From: Helochares maculicollis
Taxonomy: Eukaryota; Arthropoda; Insecta; Coleoptera; Hydrophilidae
NCBI GenBank assembly: GCA_033557835.1
Contig: JAWQRO010000102.1
Location: 1-58,139, forward strand
Direction: 5' to 3'
DNA: 58,139 nucleotides
In this document: positions 11,390 to 22,559 of the stretch, one piece after another
Layout of the letters: each line of letters opens with the position of its first letter
How positions within the stretch are numbered: the stretch's first letter is position 1
Made by a program: the position numbers and the translations under genes
Notes under the pieces: generated by a model
What the model was told of the DNA's origin: nothing
Seen by the model: only the letters and a program-made list of their open reading frames with translations
Databases searched by the model: none

Positions 11390-14300
11390 CGAATTAAAAT
11401 TTAATGTTAATTGTAAAGTTCTATTTGTCGTTCCTACTAGTTCGTGTGGCATACAAATTTAAAGGCGTATTTTACAAAAACATGCGTTTTTTTTTCGCTA
11501 CGGATGTGAAGACAATATGGAATTCATATAGAATTGATAAAGTCAAAACTACCAGGCTACAAAGTCAAAATCCCCGATTATCTTTTGACCCTGAAAATCT
11601 TTCTCTATATCTGAAAGATTATAAACATTTATTGGATCGTAAACAATCCTAAAAAGATACTACAATCAACCAGACAATAAAATGAGCGTTGAAATTTTAT
11701 CTTAAGCTCGAAAAAAAAACGCTCTGGTCGTCCAGTTGAAGTTGATGACGTTCTAATCAAAGCAATAATCGATTCGGATCGTCACAGTACAACACGTGAG
11801 ATTGCAGAGAAGCTTCATGTATCACATACATGCATTGAAAATCAGTTAAAACAACTTGGCCATGTTCAAAAACTCGAACTGAAAGAAACGCATTTAACGC
11901 AACGCAACGCATTAACAGCTGCGATTTGCTAAAGAAACGTACTGAAAATGATCCATTTTTAAAACGACTGATAACTGGCGATGACAAATGGGTTGTTTAC
12001 AACAATATCAAGAGCAAATGATCGGGGACCAGGTCAGGTGAACCAATTCAAACATCAAAAGCTGATACTCATCAAAAGAAGGCTTTGTTATCTGCTTGGT
12101 GGGATTACAAAGGAATTGTCTATTTTGAACTCTTACCACCCAACCTAACGATCAATTCTGATGTCTTCATTGAACAACTAACGAAACTAAACAATACAGT
12201 TGAGGAAAAGCGGCCCGGATTGACAAATCGAAAAAGTGTTGTATTCCATCATGACAATGCAAGGCCACACACACATCTTTAGTCACTCGGCAAAAATTAT
12301 TGGAGCTTAGTTGGGATGTTTTGCCACATCCACCATGTAGTCCTGACCTTGCTCCATCTGAATACTTTTTGTTTCGATCTTTACAAAACTCTTTGAATGG
12401 TAAAAAAATCAATAACGATGATGGTGTCAAATCGTACCTGATTCGGGTTTTTGCTAATAAAAACCAGAACGTGGGATTATGATGCTGCCTGAAAGAGGGC
12501 AAAAGGTCATTGATCAAAATGGGCAATACATTACAGAATAAAGTTATTTAGTTCCATGAAAAAATTGTCTTTGATTTGAATATGTAACATTTAAGTAGTC
12601 TGTAATATTTACCGATTGTAAAACCTTGAAAGACCAAATGATCTTCTAGGTGTCCGTAATTCACGTTTTATCCCCAGTCCGGATGCGCTCACTTAGTTCT
12701 AAATGATATCGGAGTATCTTGGATACACAGAAAATGTCTTATCCAATGATAAAAGGTGCCCTGGATCTTCTTTTACTGCACCTTTTATTAATTTTTATTT
12801 ATATGAAATATAAGAGAGTTGTATTCTTATATTTGGTTTGTGTTATTAACGAAGACTTCACAGTACTGATAAAAATGTTAGTAGCAAGCATAGAACTGGA
12901 CGGATTTTGAGAAACTATCGCACGTGAAGTTAAGTGTTAGGGAAGACGTAAATGACAACATTATTAAGAAGACCGAAAGAAATTATATATTATTATGACT
13001 AGCAAATATATCTATTGAATAGAAATAGTAAATTACTTTATTAAAAACTTGTCTTAACTAAGCTGCTTTAAAACTGCATCAGTAAAAGCTGTTCCAACAA
13101 AAAGACTAACAGCACAAGAATGGAAAAATAGTATAGGACTCATGAAGATGACGTTAACATTGGTATTTTTTTTGTTTTACATAATATTGTCGGTAAAAAG
13201 TATGTCAATTCTCTGGTGAAGTTAGATAGTTAAACCATTCTACAGTTTTACATGCTTAAAGATTTTCTTTATTCCCAAAAAAAAAGTACTTGAAAATCCT
13301 AAATGCTCGTAAACATGAAAATTATCACAAGCAATCCTATATAGAAACTTAAAACAACTCTTCAAAGAAATGACCATTTAAACTTCATCAAAAGAAAAAA
13401 AAATCTCTCCCCTGTGAAATATAAAATTGCGACAAAAACCTAACAATACTAAATCTAAACCAAATCAAGAAGCCTGTTAAAGGTCTATTAACGTATAACT
13501 TATAAAGTAGTGTGTAATATTTAACGATTGTAACACCTTGAAAGACCAAATGATCTTCGAGGTGTCGGTAATTCACGTTTTATCTCCAGTCCTGATGCGC
13601 TGGCTTAGTTCTAAATGATGTATTTTGGATACACAAAAAATGTATTAAAACAGTACAAAAAATGCTATACTAAACTCATCCAATGATAAAAGGTGCCCTG
13701 GATCTTCATTTACTGCACCTTTTATTAATTTTTATTTATATGAATAGAAGAGAGTTGTATTCTTATATTTGTTGAGTACTGGTAAAAATTTCAGTAGCAA
13801 GCATAGAACTAGACGGATTTTGAGAAACAATTCGCATGTGAAGTGAAGTCACTTAAAAATACTTAAAAACAATTCAACCAAGTGATAACTTGCCATCTAA
13901 CAAGCACGGTTTTAAGGAAGACGTGGATGACAACATTAGTAAGAAGACCGAAAGAATTTATAGATTATTAATACTAGCAAATATATCGATCGAACTAAAA
14001 TAGTAAATTACTGTATTAAAAATTTGTCTTAATTAAGCTGCTCTAAAACTGCATCGGTAAAAGTTGTTCCAACAAAAAGACTAACATTGTAATTACTGTA
14101 ATTGCAAGAACGTTACAAACTTGACTATACAGAAAGTGAAAAACAAAAAGAATAGAAACATTGCATAGGATTCAGGAAGAAATTAACATCGGTTGGGCTT
14201 TTTTTTTGTTTTACATAATATTGTCGGTGAAAAGTATATCACTTCTCTGGTGAAGTTAAATATAAAAATGAAACAATTTTCTATGTATTAAAAGTCTCAA

Positions 14301-17260
14301 GCAGGGACGTTGTCTTTTCTGTATCAAAAACTAAGCAAAGATCAAAGTACACTTAGCGAGTAAATAAGGAAGTAAAGACTTTTGTGGAAATTGATGAAAA
14401 CAACAATTTCTAAGTCGACTTAGTGTTTCCTTAGTGGTCTACAAACTTTAGTTGTATCATCAATTTTACTGATTTTTAGGATCAACTCTTACATGCAGCT
14501 ACTTTGGATGAATTCATATTTACCTGCAAGATTCAACCAGAATTGATTGTGGGCAACGTTAAAAATGTTGACAGGATATGACCTGCTGGCAACATTCATC
14601 ACGACAATATGCTTTAGATGGTCACTAACATCTTTAAAGAATTTTAATGTTAATTGTACAGCTTTGTTTGTCGTTCCTGCCAGTTTGTGTGGCGTACAAC
14701 TGCAATTATTTAATTGTATTTTACAATAATATTTGCGCGTTTTTGTTTCATTATGGATGTGTAGAAAATATGAGGTTTTTAGAAGTTATAATTGGAAAAC
14801 AGTAACCTTCATAAGCAATACTCAAAACTACAGTCCTACATGTTCCTGCTATTACTAGAAACCATTCTAAAATCTGGACAGCTTGTAAACATTAAAAGGA
14901 TCGCAAACAATCCTATATAGAAACTAGAAACAACATCTATCGCCTATGAACTATGAAGTAACCACAAAACTGCTGCAATTTCAAGAGTATTAACAACATT
15001 ATTAACTGGAAAGTGAATTACAAAAAGAACAAACAAATATCTTAAGATTCAGAACGAGATTAACATTGGTGAGCAATATTTTTGTTTTACATAATACATT
15101 GCTTGTCAGTAAAAAGCATGTGAATTTTCTGGTGAAGTTAGAAACAACAACAAAAATATTGTTATACATTAAAAGACTTAAACAGGGATGATGTCTTCTA
15201 ATATCAAAAACTAACCAAAGAGCAAAAGCACACTTAACGAGAAAATAAGGAAATAAATACTTTTGACGAAATTGATGAAACCAACAGTTTCAAGATTGAT
15301 TTAGTGTTTCCTTAGTATTCAAAATTTAGTTTTATGATCAATTTTACTGATTTCTAAGATTAAATCTTACATACAACTACTTAGTATTTATATGAACTTG
15401 TATTTACTTTCTAGATTCAAACAGAAGTAATTGTGATTAAAGTGCTGACAGGATTCGATTTAATCACTTGCTCGCAACATTCATCACGATCATATGCTTT
15501 ACATTGAGATCAATGTCTATGTTAATGTAAATGTTAATGGTAATTGTAAAGCGCTTTTTGTGTTTCTGCAAGCTTGCGTGGCGTACAACTGTAATTATTT
15601 AATTTTTTCACTATAATATTTGCGATTTTTTGTTTCACTATGGATGTGTAGAAAATATGGGGATTTTCGATGTTAAAATTGGAAATCAGAGACCTTAATG
15701 AAAAATACTCAAAATTATAAATGTTCAAAGATTTTATCTAGTGCCAAAAAACCATTCGAAATTCCTGACAGTTGGTAACCATTAAGAGGATCGCAAACAA
15801 TCCTATATAGAAAATTTCTACAGCGAAATGATCGTTGAAACTTTAACAAATGTAGCAAACCAAAATCTCTCACCTTTGAAATATGAAGTTGCGACAAGAA
15901 CCTAACAATATTCAAATGGAAATCTAAAAACTCAAAACTTTTGTTTTATCAACACATAACGGATACAAGTTTAAGAACAATTCTTTATCATGAATGAAGT
16001 AAAATCTTAGAAATAAAGTATAATATGTACGATGTAATTTTAAATAAAAAATTTAAGCAGTTTGCGGTATCGTGATAACTTAAAAAAGTAAAAATATACT
16101 TTTAAGTAGTAATGTTTAAAACTTGTAAGGCCTTGAATGGCCAAATAGTCTTCGAGGTGTCGATTATTCACGTTTTATCCTCAGTCCGGATGCGCTGGCT
16201 TAATAAAAGGTTATCTGGGTCTTCATTTACTGCATGTTTTATTGATTTTTATTTCCATGAAATCAAAGAGAATTGTATTCTCATATTAGTGATGCTGACA
16301 GCAGCAAGGATAGAACTGAGCGTATTTTGAAAAACCTTACCACGTGAAGTGACGTCATTTAAAACTATTTAAGAACTATTCAACCAGGTGATAACTTGCC
16401 GTCAAGCAAGCGCACAATGACACAACATCATGAGAAAGACGAACAATGAAACTACAAGCGTCATAACTAGCGAATGTATCGGTCGAATGAAAATAGGATG
16501 ATGCTGTATTAAACATCTATATAGACTAGAAAATGAATAACAAATAGAATAGACAAATAAGAAAGGATTCAGATAGAAATTAACCTCGATGGGCAATTTT
16601 TTGTTTTACATAATATTGTCGGTGAAAAATATGTGAATTCTCTGGTAAAGTTAGATACGAAAATGATATAATTTTCTTTATATTACAAGTCTCAAACAGA
16701 GATGTTGCCCTTTTTTATCAAAAACTAAGCAAAAACGAAAGAACAGTTAACGAGGCAATAAGAAAGTTCCTTAGTGGTCTTGCAAATATTGTTTTATAAT
16801 CAATTTTACTGATTTTTAAAATCAACTTTTATATGCATCTACTCTGTATGAGTTCTTCTGTACCTGCAAGTTTCAACCCGAGTTTGTTATTAACATTCAA
16901 AATGTTGACAGGATTCAATTTTATGACTTGCTTGCAATATTCATCAAAATTATATAAATACTTTAATAAAAGTAGCAAAATCTAAAAATAGATCAAGAAT
17001 TCTGTTCTATCCACTCATAAAGGATACAACTTTGATTTTTTTATCATGAATGAAAGAAAATTCTGGAAAAAAATTATAATAAGTAAGTTGCAATTTTAAA
17101 GATCAGTTTAGGTAATGTGCGGTACCGTGAATTCTTAAAAAAGTAAAAATGTACTTTTAAGTAATGTTTAACGCTTAAATGACTAAATGATCTTCGAGGA
17201 GTCGATTAATCGCGTTTTATTTCCAGTCTGGATGCGCTGGGTTGGCTACTGCACTCAACA
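11390..17260 (+). repeat. Composite direct-repeat array of about 1.7-kb units with deletions
   Basis: Five anchor blocks recur in the same orientation. A ('ttaatgttaattgtaaag' and following) lies at 11401, 14641 and 15529. B ('aacaatcctatatag') lies at 11640, 13328, 14910 and 15790. E ('ttcgaggtgtcg' with 'gatgcgctggctta') lies at 12601, 13511, 16108 and 17161. C ('ttttgttttacataatattg') lies at 13169, 14204, 15078 and 16597. D ('ctgatttttaggatcaactc' and variants) lies at 14471, about 15350 and 16810. The full unit order is E-C-D-A-B, about 1.6-1.7 kb, but no single unit is complete. No reading frame is conserved among copies, so the unit appears noncoding. A mariner interrupts the first unit between its B block and the next E. 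Confidence 0.75.
11660..12590 (+). pseudogene. Mariner transposase remnant (SETMAR-like type)
   Basis: Cut-and-paste transposase of the IS630/Tc1/mariner superfamily. It is truncated at its 5' end within the DNA-binding region and broken by stops and frameshifts. Visible in order: an HTH segment with REIAEKLHVSHTCIENQLKQ (about 11798-11860), catalytic motif 1 ITGDDKWVVYN (about 11972-12005), the WWDYKGIVYFELLPPN block (about 12100), catalytic motif 2 FHHDNARPH (D codon at 12253) and LPHPPCSPDLAPSEYFLF. The third catalytic residue, D in active mariners, is E here (codon 12360). A +2 shift lies between the second and third acidic residues. No terminal repeats were found. It sits inside the first composite repeat unit, so it arrived after that unit formed or was deleted together with it. 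Confidence 0.88.
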
Positions 17261-17877
17261 ATTAGCACGATAAAACATATCATTCGTAAACTTTCAGACA
17301 ATTGAATTTCAATACAATTTAGGCAACAACCAAAGCTAGCGGTTACTCAGCTCTTGCGGTTTTTTAATTATTCCTTTATGCACAGCGAGCTAACTTATTT
17401 TAGTTCGAATAATGTAATTTTTTTACTATGAAACAATCGTTTCTGCCTTATTTCATTAGGTAGGAGAATTTAAGTAATTGTCAATGATATATAAAAGGCA
17501 ATTTATATGCATTTAAAAAATTGGTAGGGCGTCAGGATTTGAGGATTTTAGACACTTAGCCAAGAATATTGCTTAATATTTTTCTAGGATTTACATATTG
17601 CAGCTAATCAATGATTTTTAAATATATGGTTATGAAATTATAAAACAAATTACGTATATCTATAAAAAGAGGCGAGATGTTTTGTTTTAAACCATTAAAT
17701 TTACTTCCACTTTTTCTTGCCGTAACTAGTAAATAGCAATTATATTGCTAAGCAAGTACAAACCCATTCTTTAAAACATTTGCTACAATATACAATTTTA
17801 CATTTTCTAAGTAAATTGGATTTTGTGTTACATTTTGCTATTCTACTGACGTACCTGCTTTTACTGCAACTGTCTTG
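17261..17877. other. AT-rich DNA, no gene seen
   Basis: Spacer between the composite array and the mariner at 17880. No repeat relationship or reading frame was supported. Confidence 0.45.
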
Positions 17878-17879
17878 TA

Positions 17880-17912
17880 TTAGGTGTTGGAATTAATTCG
17901 TAGCGTTTTTTT
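17880..17912 (+). repeat. Left terminal inverted repeat of mariner
   Basis: Starts right after TA at 17878-17879. The inner part GGAATTAATTCGTAGCGTTT matches the inverted right end at 19130-19153. Confidence 0.85.
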
Positions 17913-17989
17913 AATAAAAAATAACGATTTATTTGAAATGAAAATAAAAAATTACATTATTGAAAATACTGCCCATCGCTTGCCACTAC

Positions 17990-18994
17990 TTCTATTTTCC
18001 AGGTAATTGTCGAATACCCCGTCGAAAAACTCTTCGTCCTTGGAAGCACTCCATGAATCGGTTTAATTTTGGCAATCCTCATAAGATGTTAATTTTTCCC
18101 CTGATAAACCATGAGCCATTGATCGAAACAGGTGGTAATCTGAAGGGACAATATTTGGAGAATACGGCGGGTGGGTTGAGACTTACCATTTCAATGTTTC
18201 CAGGTATGTTCTTATTGGTTCGCCACGTGAGGTCGAGCATTGTCGTGCAGTAAAATAACATTATCGTGCCTTTTGCTCCATTCCGGCCCTTTTTCCTTCA
18301 ATGCACGACTCAAACGCATCAATTGTAACCGGTAGCGATCCCCAGTGATAGATTCATTGGGTTTTAACAATTCATAATAAACCACACCTTGTTGATCCCA
18401 CCAAATACAAAGGAGGAGCTTAGATCCATGAATATTGGGTTTTGCCACTGATGATGATGGTTGTCCGGACTTATACCATGAGCTTCTGCGTTTCGGATTA
18501 TCGTAATATATCTAATTTTTATCGCCAGTAACAATACGATGTAGAAAACTTTTTCTTTTGTACCGTGCAAGCAGTAGTTCACATGTCATAAAACGTCTTT
18601 CAATATCTCTCGGTTTTAATTCATATGGGACCCAATTTCGTTCCTTTTGGATCATTCCCAAAGCTTTAAGGCGTTTTCCTACCGTGGATAAATCAACCTC
18701 CAAAGATGTAGACAACTCTTGAAGTGTTTGACATCAATTTTCTTTGAGTAAATCCTCCAATTCGTTATCATCAAATTTGTTTGGCTGTCCAGGTCGTTCC
18801 TTGTCGTCTAAATCAAAATCACCACTCTTAAAACGCGCAGACCATTTCCGACACGTTTGATCAGCTAAAGCAAGTTCCCCGTAAACTTCTGCTAAATTCC
18901 CATGATTTTCTGCAGCACTGTTGTTCATATTAAAATAATGTAATAAAGCTCCCCGCAAAAACACTTTATTTGGTATAAATTTCGACATAATTAA
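17990..18994 (-). pseudogene. Mariner transposase (irritans type), inactivated
   Basis: Reading the minus strand, the protein begins MSKFIPNKVFLRGALLHYF (ATG near 18987), the standard start for this group, preceded by an in-frame run to 19021 that is probably not translated. Then come the first HTH with TCRKWSARFKSGDFDLDD, the second HTH with STVGKRLKALGMIQKERNWV, the linker PYELKPRD, and motif 1 IVTGDKN, where the usual EKW is changed and the Trp codon is TAG. Next are KLLLCIWWDQQGVVYYELLK and motif 2 ILLHDNARPHVA. A frameshift precedes YSPNIVPSDYHLF, in which the third catalytic D is kept. The terminal block is near WASDGQYF-type sequence. Several stops and frameshifts make it nonfunctional. 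All parts are collinear with a full mariner. Confidence 0.9.
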
Positions 18995-19129
18995 ATAGCT
19001 GCCATTTGTTGTTATTAACAATTAAACATAAGATGCGTCGTAAAAACAGTGCCTAATAACAGCTGTTTTAACGATGATTTGTTTCTGAAGGTAAAAACAG
19101 AACACTGTAATAACCACGCCATGTCTCTT

Positions 19130-19153
19130 CAAACGCTACGAATTAATTCCTAA
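19130..19153 (-). repeat. Right terminal inverted repeat of mariner, 6 bp deleted
   Basis: The inverted copy of the left end lacks the bases corresponding to GTGTTG after TTAG. It is followed by TA at 19154-19155. Confidence 0.85.
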
Positions 19154-19155
19154 TA

Positions 19156-20824
19156 TTAATTTCCAGTTTTTCATACTATAACAATAGATTTTAGACTATG
19201 ATGTTTCGAATATTATTTCATATTTTTGGTAGTTTTATTCTTATATCTTGAGCTGTACTGAAACTATGAGCTGTACATATACAGATAGTTCACAGTATGT
19301 CCCGGCAGTGGCAGATATTTTTTGTGAAATTCACCTGTTTCCTAAAAAACCTTGTGGCATTAAAAAAAATCGAAATATTTTCTACACCTACTTTTTTTAC
19401 TTGAACGAAGCAATAAATCATTGTTGTCGTGATAAATGAAATAAATGTGTGTAAATATAAATTAATGCAATGCTTCAGGCATTTTTACATATTAAGCCAC
19501 ATGAGATATGCCGGATAATGATTGCAAATCTGATAAAGATCAACCAGGGTAAAGAACGAATGTACTTCTTCAAATCGCATGCAACAAAAACATCCCGTTT
19601 AAAAAGTTAGTCGACATTAGTGTTGCGTGCCTTTAAAGTTTTGCCGAGATTAGCTCTGAAAGCGCTCATTTTACATTGTATCATTCTCGGTGGAGTGGAA
19701 CGCGCATAGATGGCGTTCGCTTGCTCTCGAAGAGAGCACAAAAAAGCCGAGAGAGTATCGTAAAAAGTGAAGAACGGAGCTCTATGTTACTGCACCAGCC
19801 GAAAGAGTAGCTCACACACATACTTATAAAATAGCGTCTCTCCCACACACACACACACACAAACACATGCACACAAAAAGATTTCACTGAGACAATGAAG
19901 CCGAGGGAGACTGGTCTGGACTCTAATGACTTTTTGATCACCAGCCATTGTAGCAGACGGGTCATTTATCAAAAGTTTTTCACTGCGGAATCAACAAACT
20001 GTGAATTAATTGGGGTGGTTTATTTATTCATAAATAAAAATCTTCATAAGACGAGGAGAAAATGCAGTTTTAAGCGGCTGCGACGTTTGCGTTCTATAAA
20101 ACGTCCTCGAGTAGAAAACAGCCGCCGCAGGAGTCTTCCGGAATTGTTTGCCGCGTACAACAAAAATTACATTACGTGCAGTAATAATTTTGAAAAAAGC
20201 GGGAATTGCATTCCCTTGCATTCCGACCGACCGAGATACCAAATTCAATAATATTTTAGTGCCGTCTGTTCGCTCCAACAGGGACGGGGAAATTTTCATC
20301 TGCTTGATGATATCTTCTAAAAGCAGAGCCTTTAAAAGAAGTAATATACTTTGCAGTAGCGAATTTATGTCGTAATTAGTGAATCTAAACACGATCAGAC
20401 GCTCTTCCGCTTTTGTCCCAGTCTAGGAAACTCAGTTTTATATGCAATAACTTCATCGTAGCTGAAGATGAACGAGGTTTATGGTCCACATTTACACGAG
20501 AAAACAATAAAATTAATGTCTCCAAACATATAACGGTACACTTATCGGCCGTTTCAACCGCTGTATTATTACGGTGCTGCATTTGCTGCTCTGCAATCTC
20601 TACGTCAGTTTAGTATACAATTATAAATGTTGCAGCTACACCGAAACTCCTTCCACCTCGCCAGAGCGATTACTTCTACAAAAAACCTATGATAAGAATG
20701 AGTTACAAAATCACAAAGTTGCGCGATAAAACTGATGGGTTTTGAAATGTTTTGGAAGCGAAAAACGAAATAAAGAGAACACACCTTTTTCTTTTCTTAA
20801 GTTAAATACATGTATTGGACAGCT
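19156..20824. other. Unique DNA with a CA microsatellite; no supported gene
   Basis: Moderate-GC stretch around 19680-20620 with a (CA)n run at about 19843-19866. The longest frame is 122 codons on the minus strand (20024-20392), overlapped by plus-strand frames. None shows recognisable motifs or a codon pattern I can defend. It could be 5' sequence of the gypsy-like element that follows, but no matching copy was found downstream of that element. Confidence 0.4.
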
Positions 20825-20970
20825 AATCCGGACATGTTCAGCAAAAACTTATAATTTGAGCATCCTTTTGTAATAACTAGAGGCTTCTATCGAATTACGA
20901 GTATTTCTTGTATTATTTAAATCAATAAACTAATTATCACGAACCAATTACATAACTGCGAACAGGATTT
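20825..20970 (+). repeat. LTR-like direct repeat, 5' copy
   Basis: Alignable to 25252-25430 in the same orientation. The blocks are ggacatgttc/ggatatgttc, a 'tttgtaa.aactag' block, 'gagtattt' and the strongest match 'atcacgaaccaattac'. It lies immediately 5' of the gypsy-like gag, the expected place for a 5' LTR end. Divergence is high and the true outer boundary is not visible, so the LTR reading is an inference. Confidence 0.5.
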
Positions 20971-20984
20971 TCTGGAAGTTTTTC

Positions 20985-21870
20985 TTCAATCCAGAAAATA
21001 CTTTCGTTTCAACGAATTACCGAGAAAGAATATTGGACAAGAACGAAGCTTTCAAAAAAGTAATAAACTGGAAGAAATAAATAAATTATTCGCACAAATT
21101 AAAATTAATATCGATAGTGAAAAGCCAATCGCTAACAAGATGCGTCCGGAAAACTTTAAGACTAAATATTTCACCTGCATTAGCAATTTTGATGGAAATA
21201 CCAACGAATTACTACGTCTGCTGAAAACCTGTGAAAGTTCATTGAACACATTTTGCACGATGGATCCAAGCGACTTCCAAAATATCAAAATTATTTAATT
21301 CAATTTTGAAAAAGATAACTGGGAAAGCGAGGGTTGTGGTAAATATTAAAAATTCGACAACTTGGAGTGAAGTTAAAGATGCACTATATAGAAATTTCGC
21401 AGACTATAGAGACCAGGCTTGTCTAAACAGAGACTTGGCCTTTGGCAGACACAATTATAAAGGGAAACTTATCAAATTTTTCGCGAAAGTACTACAACTA
21501 TTGAATTTGTTCTATAACTATATCGAGCTACCAAAAACTAATACCAATATTACACAAACAAAAATGACTTTAAATAATCAAGTAGCACTAAGAATATTTC
21601 TGGTAGAGATCAGGAAGCCACCAAGACCTAATTACAGAAGGTATAACAATCAACAAATAGAGTTTCAATCAAACTAATTATCCAAACTTGTACCAACCAA
21701 ATCCAAATAATTTATACAATTTTGGAACACCAAAAATATTTTACAACTCCAACAAAAGTCAACTCCAAAATCAAGATTATCAACTGATCCCAATCTCCAT
21801 TTTCAACTGGAATAGCTTTCTAAGAAAACAAGGTGATACAAATGATGGAGGTGATTATGTTGAAGAAATT
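20985..21870 (+). pseudogene. Gypsy/errantivirus-like Gag remnant
   Basis: Reads through three frames. The first part ends with NFDGNTNELLRLLKTCESSL (about 21188-21247), a hallmark of insect gypsy-type Gag N-domains. After a frame change it continues KKITGKARVVVNIKNSTTWS, then VKDALYRNFADYRDQACLNR (21306-21430), matching the central capsid region of this group. Next is FFAKVLQLLNLFYNYIELP. The C-terminal part is Asn/Gln-rich (YRRYNNQQ and nearby). Stops near 21296 and 21675 break it. Gag would assemble the element's intracellular particle. No protease, RT or integrase follows, so the element is internally deleted or recombined. The family call is confident; the exact lineage is inferred. Confidence 0.75.
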
Positions 21871-21950
21871 TAAAATTATAAAGCTGGAAATAAAGGAATT
21901 TTTGGAAAAAAAACATAAGCTACTGCGATAGAGAATATATTGAATACAAG

Positions 21951-22334
21951 ATGATCAATAATGAAAGGTATACTTATAAAAGTAGCAAAATCCAAGTATA
22001 TAATGGAGCTAAATTCCATAGTAAAGCAATTGAAAACCTAACTATGACAAAATCTCAGGAAAGCAAACTGGGTAGCTCATGTCCAAATAAGCAAGGAAAT
22101 AAGCTAGCGAAAATTACAAACAGTAGTTTCATTATAATGGAAGCAAGCACTATTAATACTAAATTAAATCGAAGCATAATTGATAAAGCGAAAACTAGCG
22201 AAAGCGTAAAGTCGAATTCTAAACTATTGACAAGTAAATTTAATAAAGAGAAATATTTTAAAGTTAAAATATTTAAAAATAAATCACCAATGTATAAAAC
22301 ATACAAAATTAAATTTCCAAAAGGAGAGGCATAG
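21951..22334 (+). pseudogene. Lys/Ser-rich ORF of unknown function inside the gypsy-like element
   Basis: Open for 127 codons, starting ATG at 21951 and ending TAG at 22332. The peptide is Lys-, Ser- and Asn-rich with no Cys/His motif, e.g. ENLTMTKSQESKLGSSCPNK and a KVKIFKNKSPMYKTYKIK tail. It lies between the Gag remnant and the tandem coding-like array and has the same compositional bias as the array. It may be a diverged upstream part of the same reading frame. No family recognised. Confidence 0.35.
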
Positions 22335-22559
22335 AAAACTATAACCTTTAAAAGTAGAATATCTGTAGTTATTCCACGAAAAAGTAAAAAATCTTAAAAT
22401 GCAATTATGAAGCCTTGAAACTAAAAATAAGGCACATAAAAGTCAATACAATCAAATCTTTAAAACGAAAATCTTCACATGATAAAATTGCTAATTATAA
22501 ATTAAAAAATAAATTCCAAATGCCGAAGACTCTTGAAATAAAACAATTAGTAAAATAAA

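Larger units (their letters stand above)
17880..19153 (-). mobile_element. Near-complete irritans-type mariner with TIRs and TA duplication
   Basis: The left end reads TTAGGTGTTGGAATTAATTC and continues to about 17912. The right end, as its reverse complement, starts TTAGG and continues GAATTAATTCGTAGCGTTT, with six bases of the TIR deleted. TA dinucleotides flank both ends (17878-17879 and 19154-19155), as expected for mariner target-site duplication. The length of 1274 bp is close to the usual 1.3 kb for a full-length mariner. The transposase inside is on the minus strand and inactive. Confidence 0.92.

Noticed and set aside
19681..20392. Overlapping frames of 94-122 codons on both strands
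   Set aside because: They overlap each other on opposite strands, lack motifs, and one runs through a CA microsatellite giving a Cys/Val repeat.
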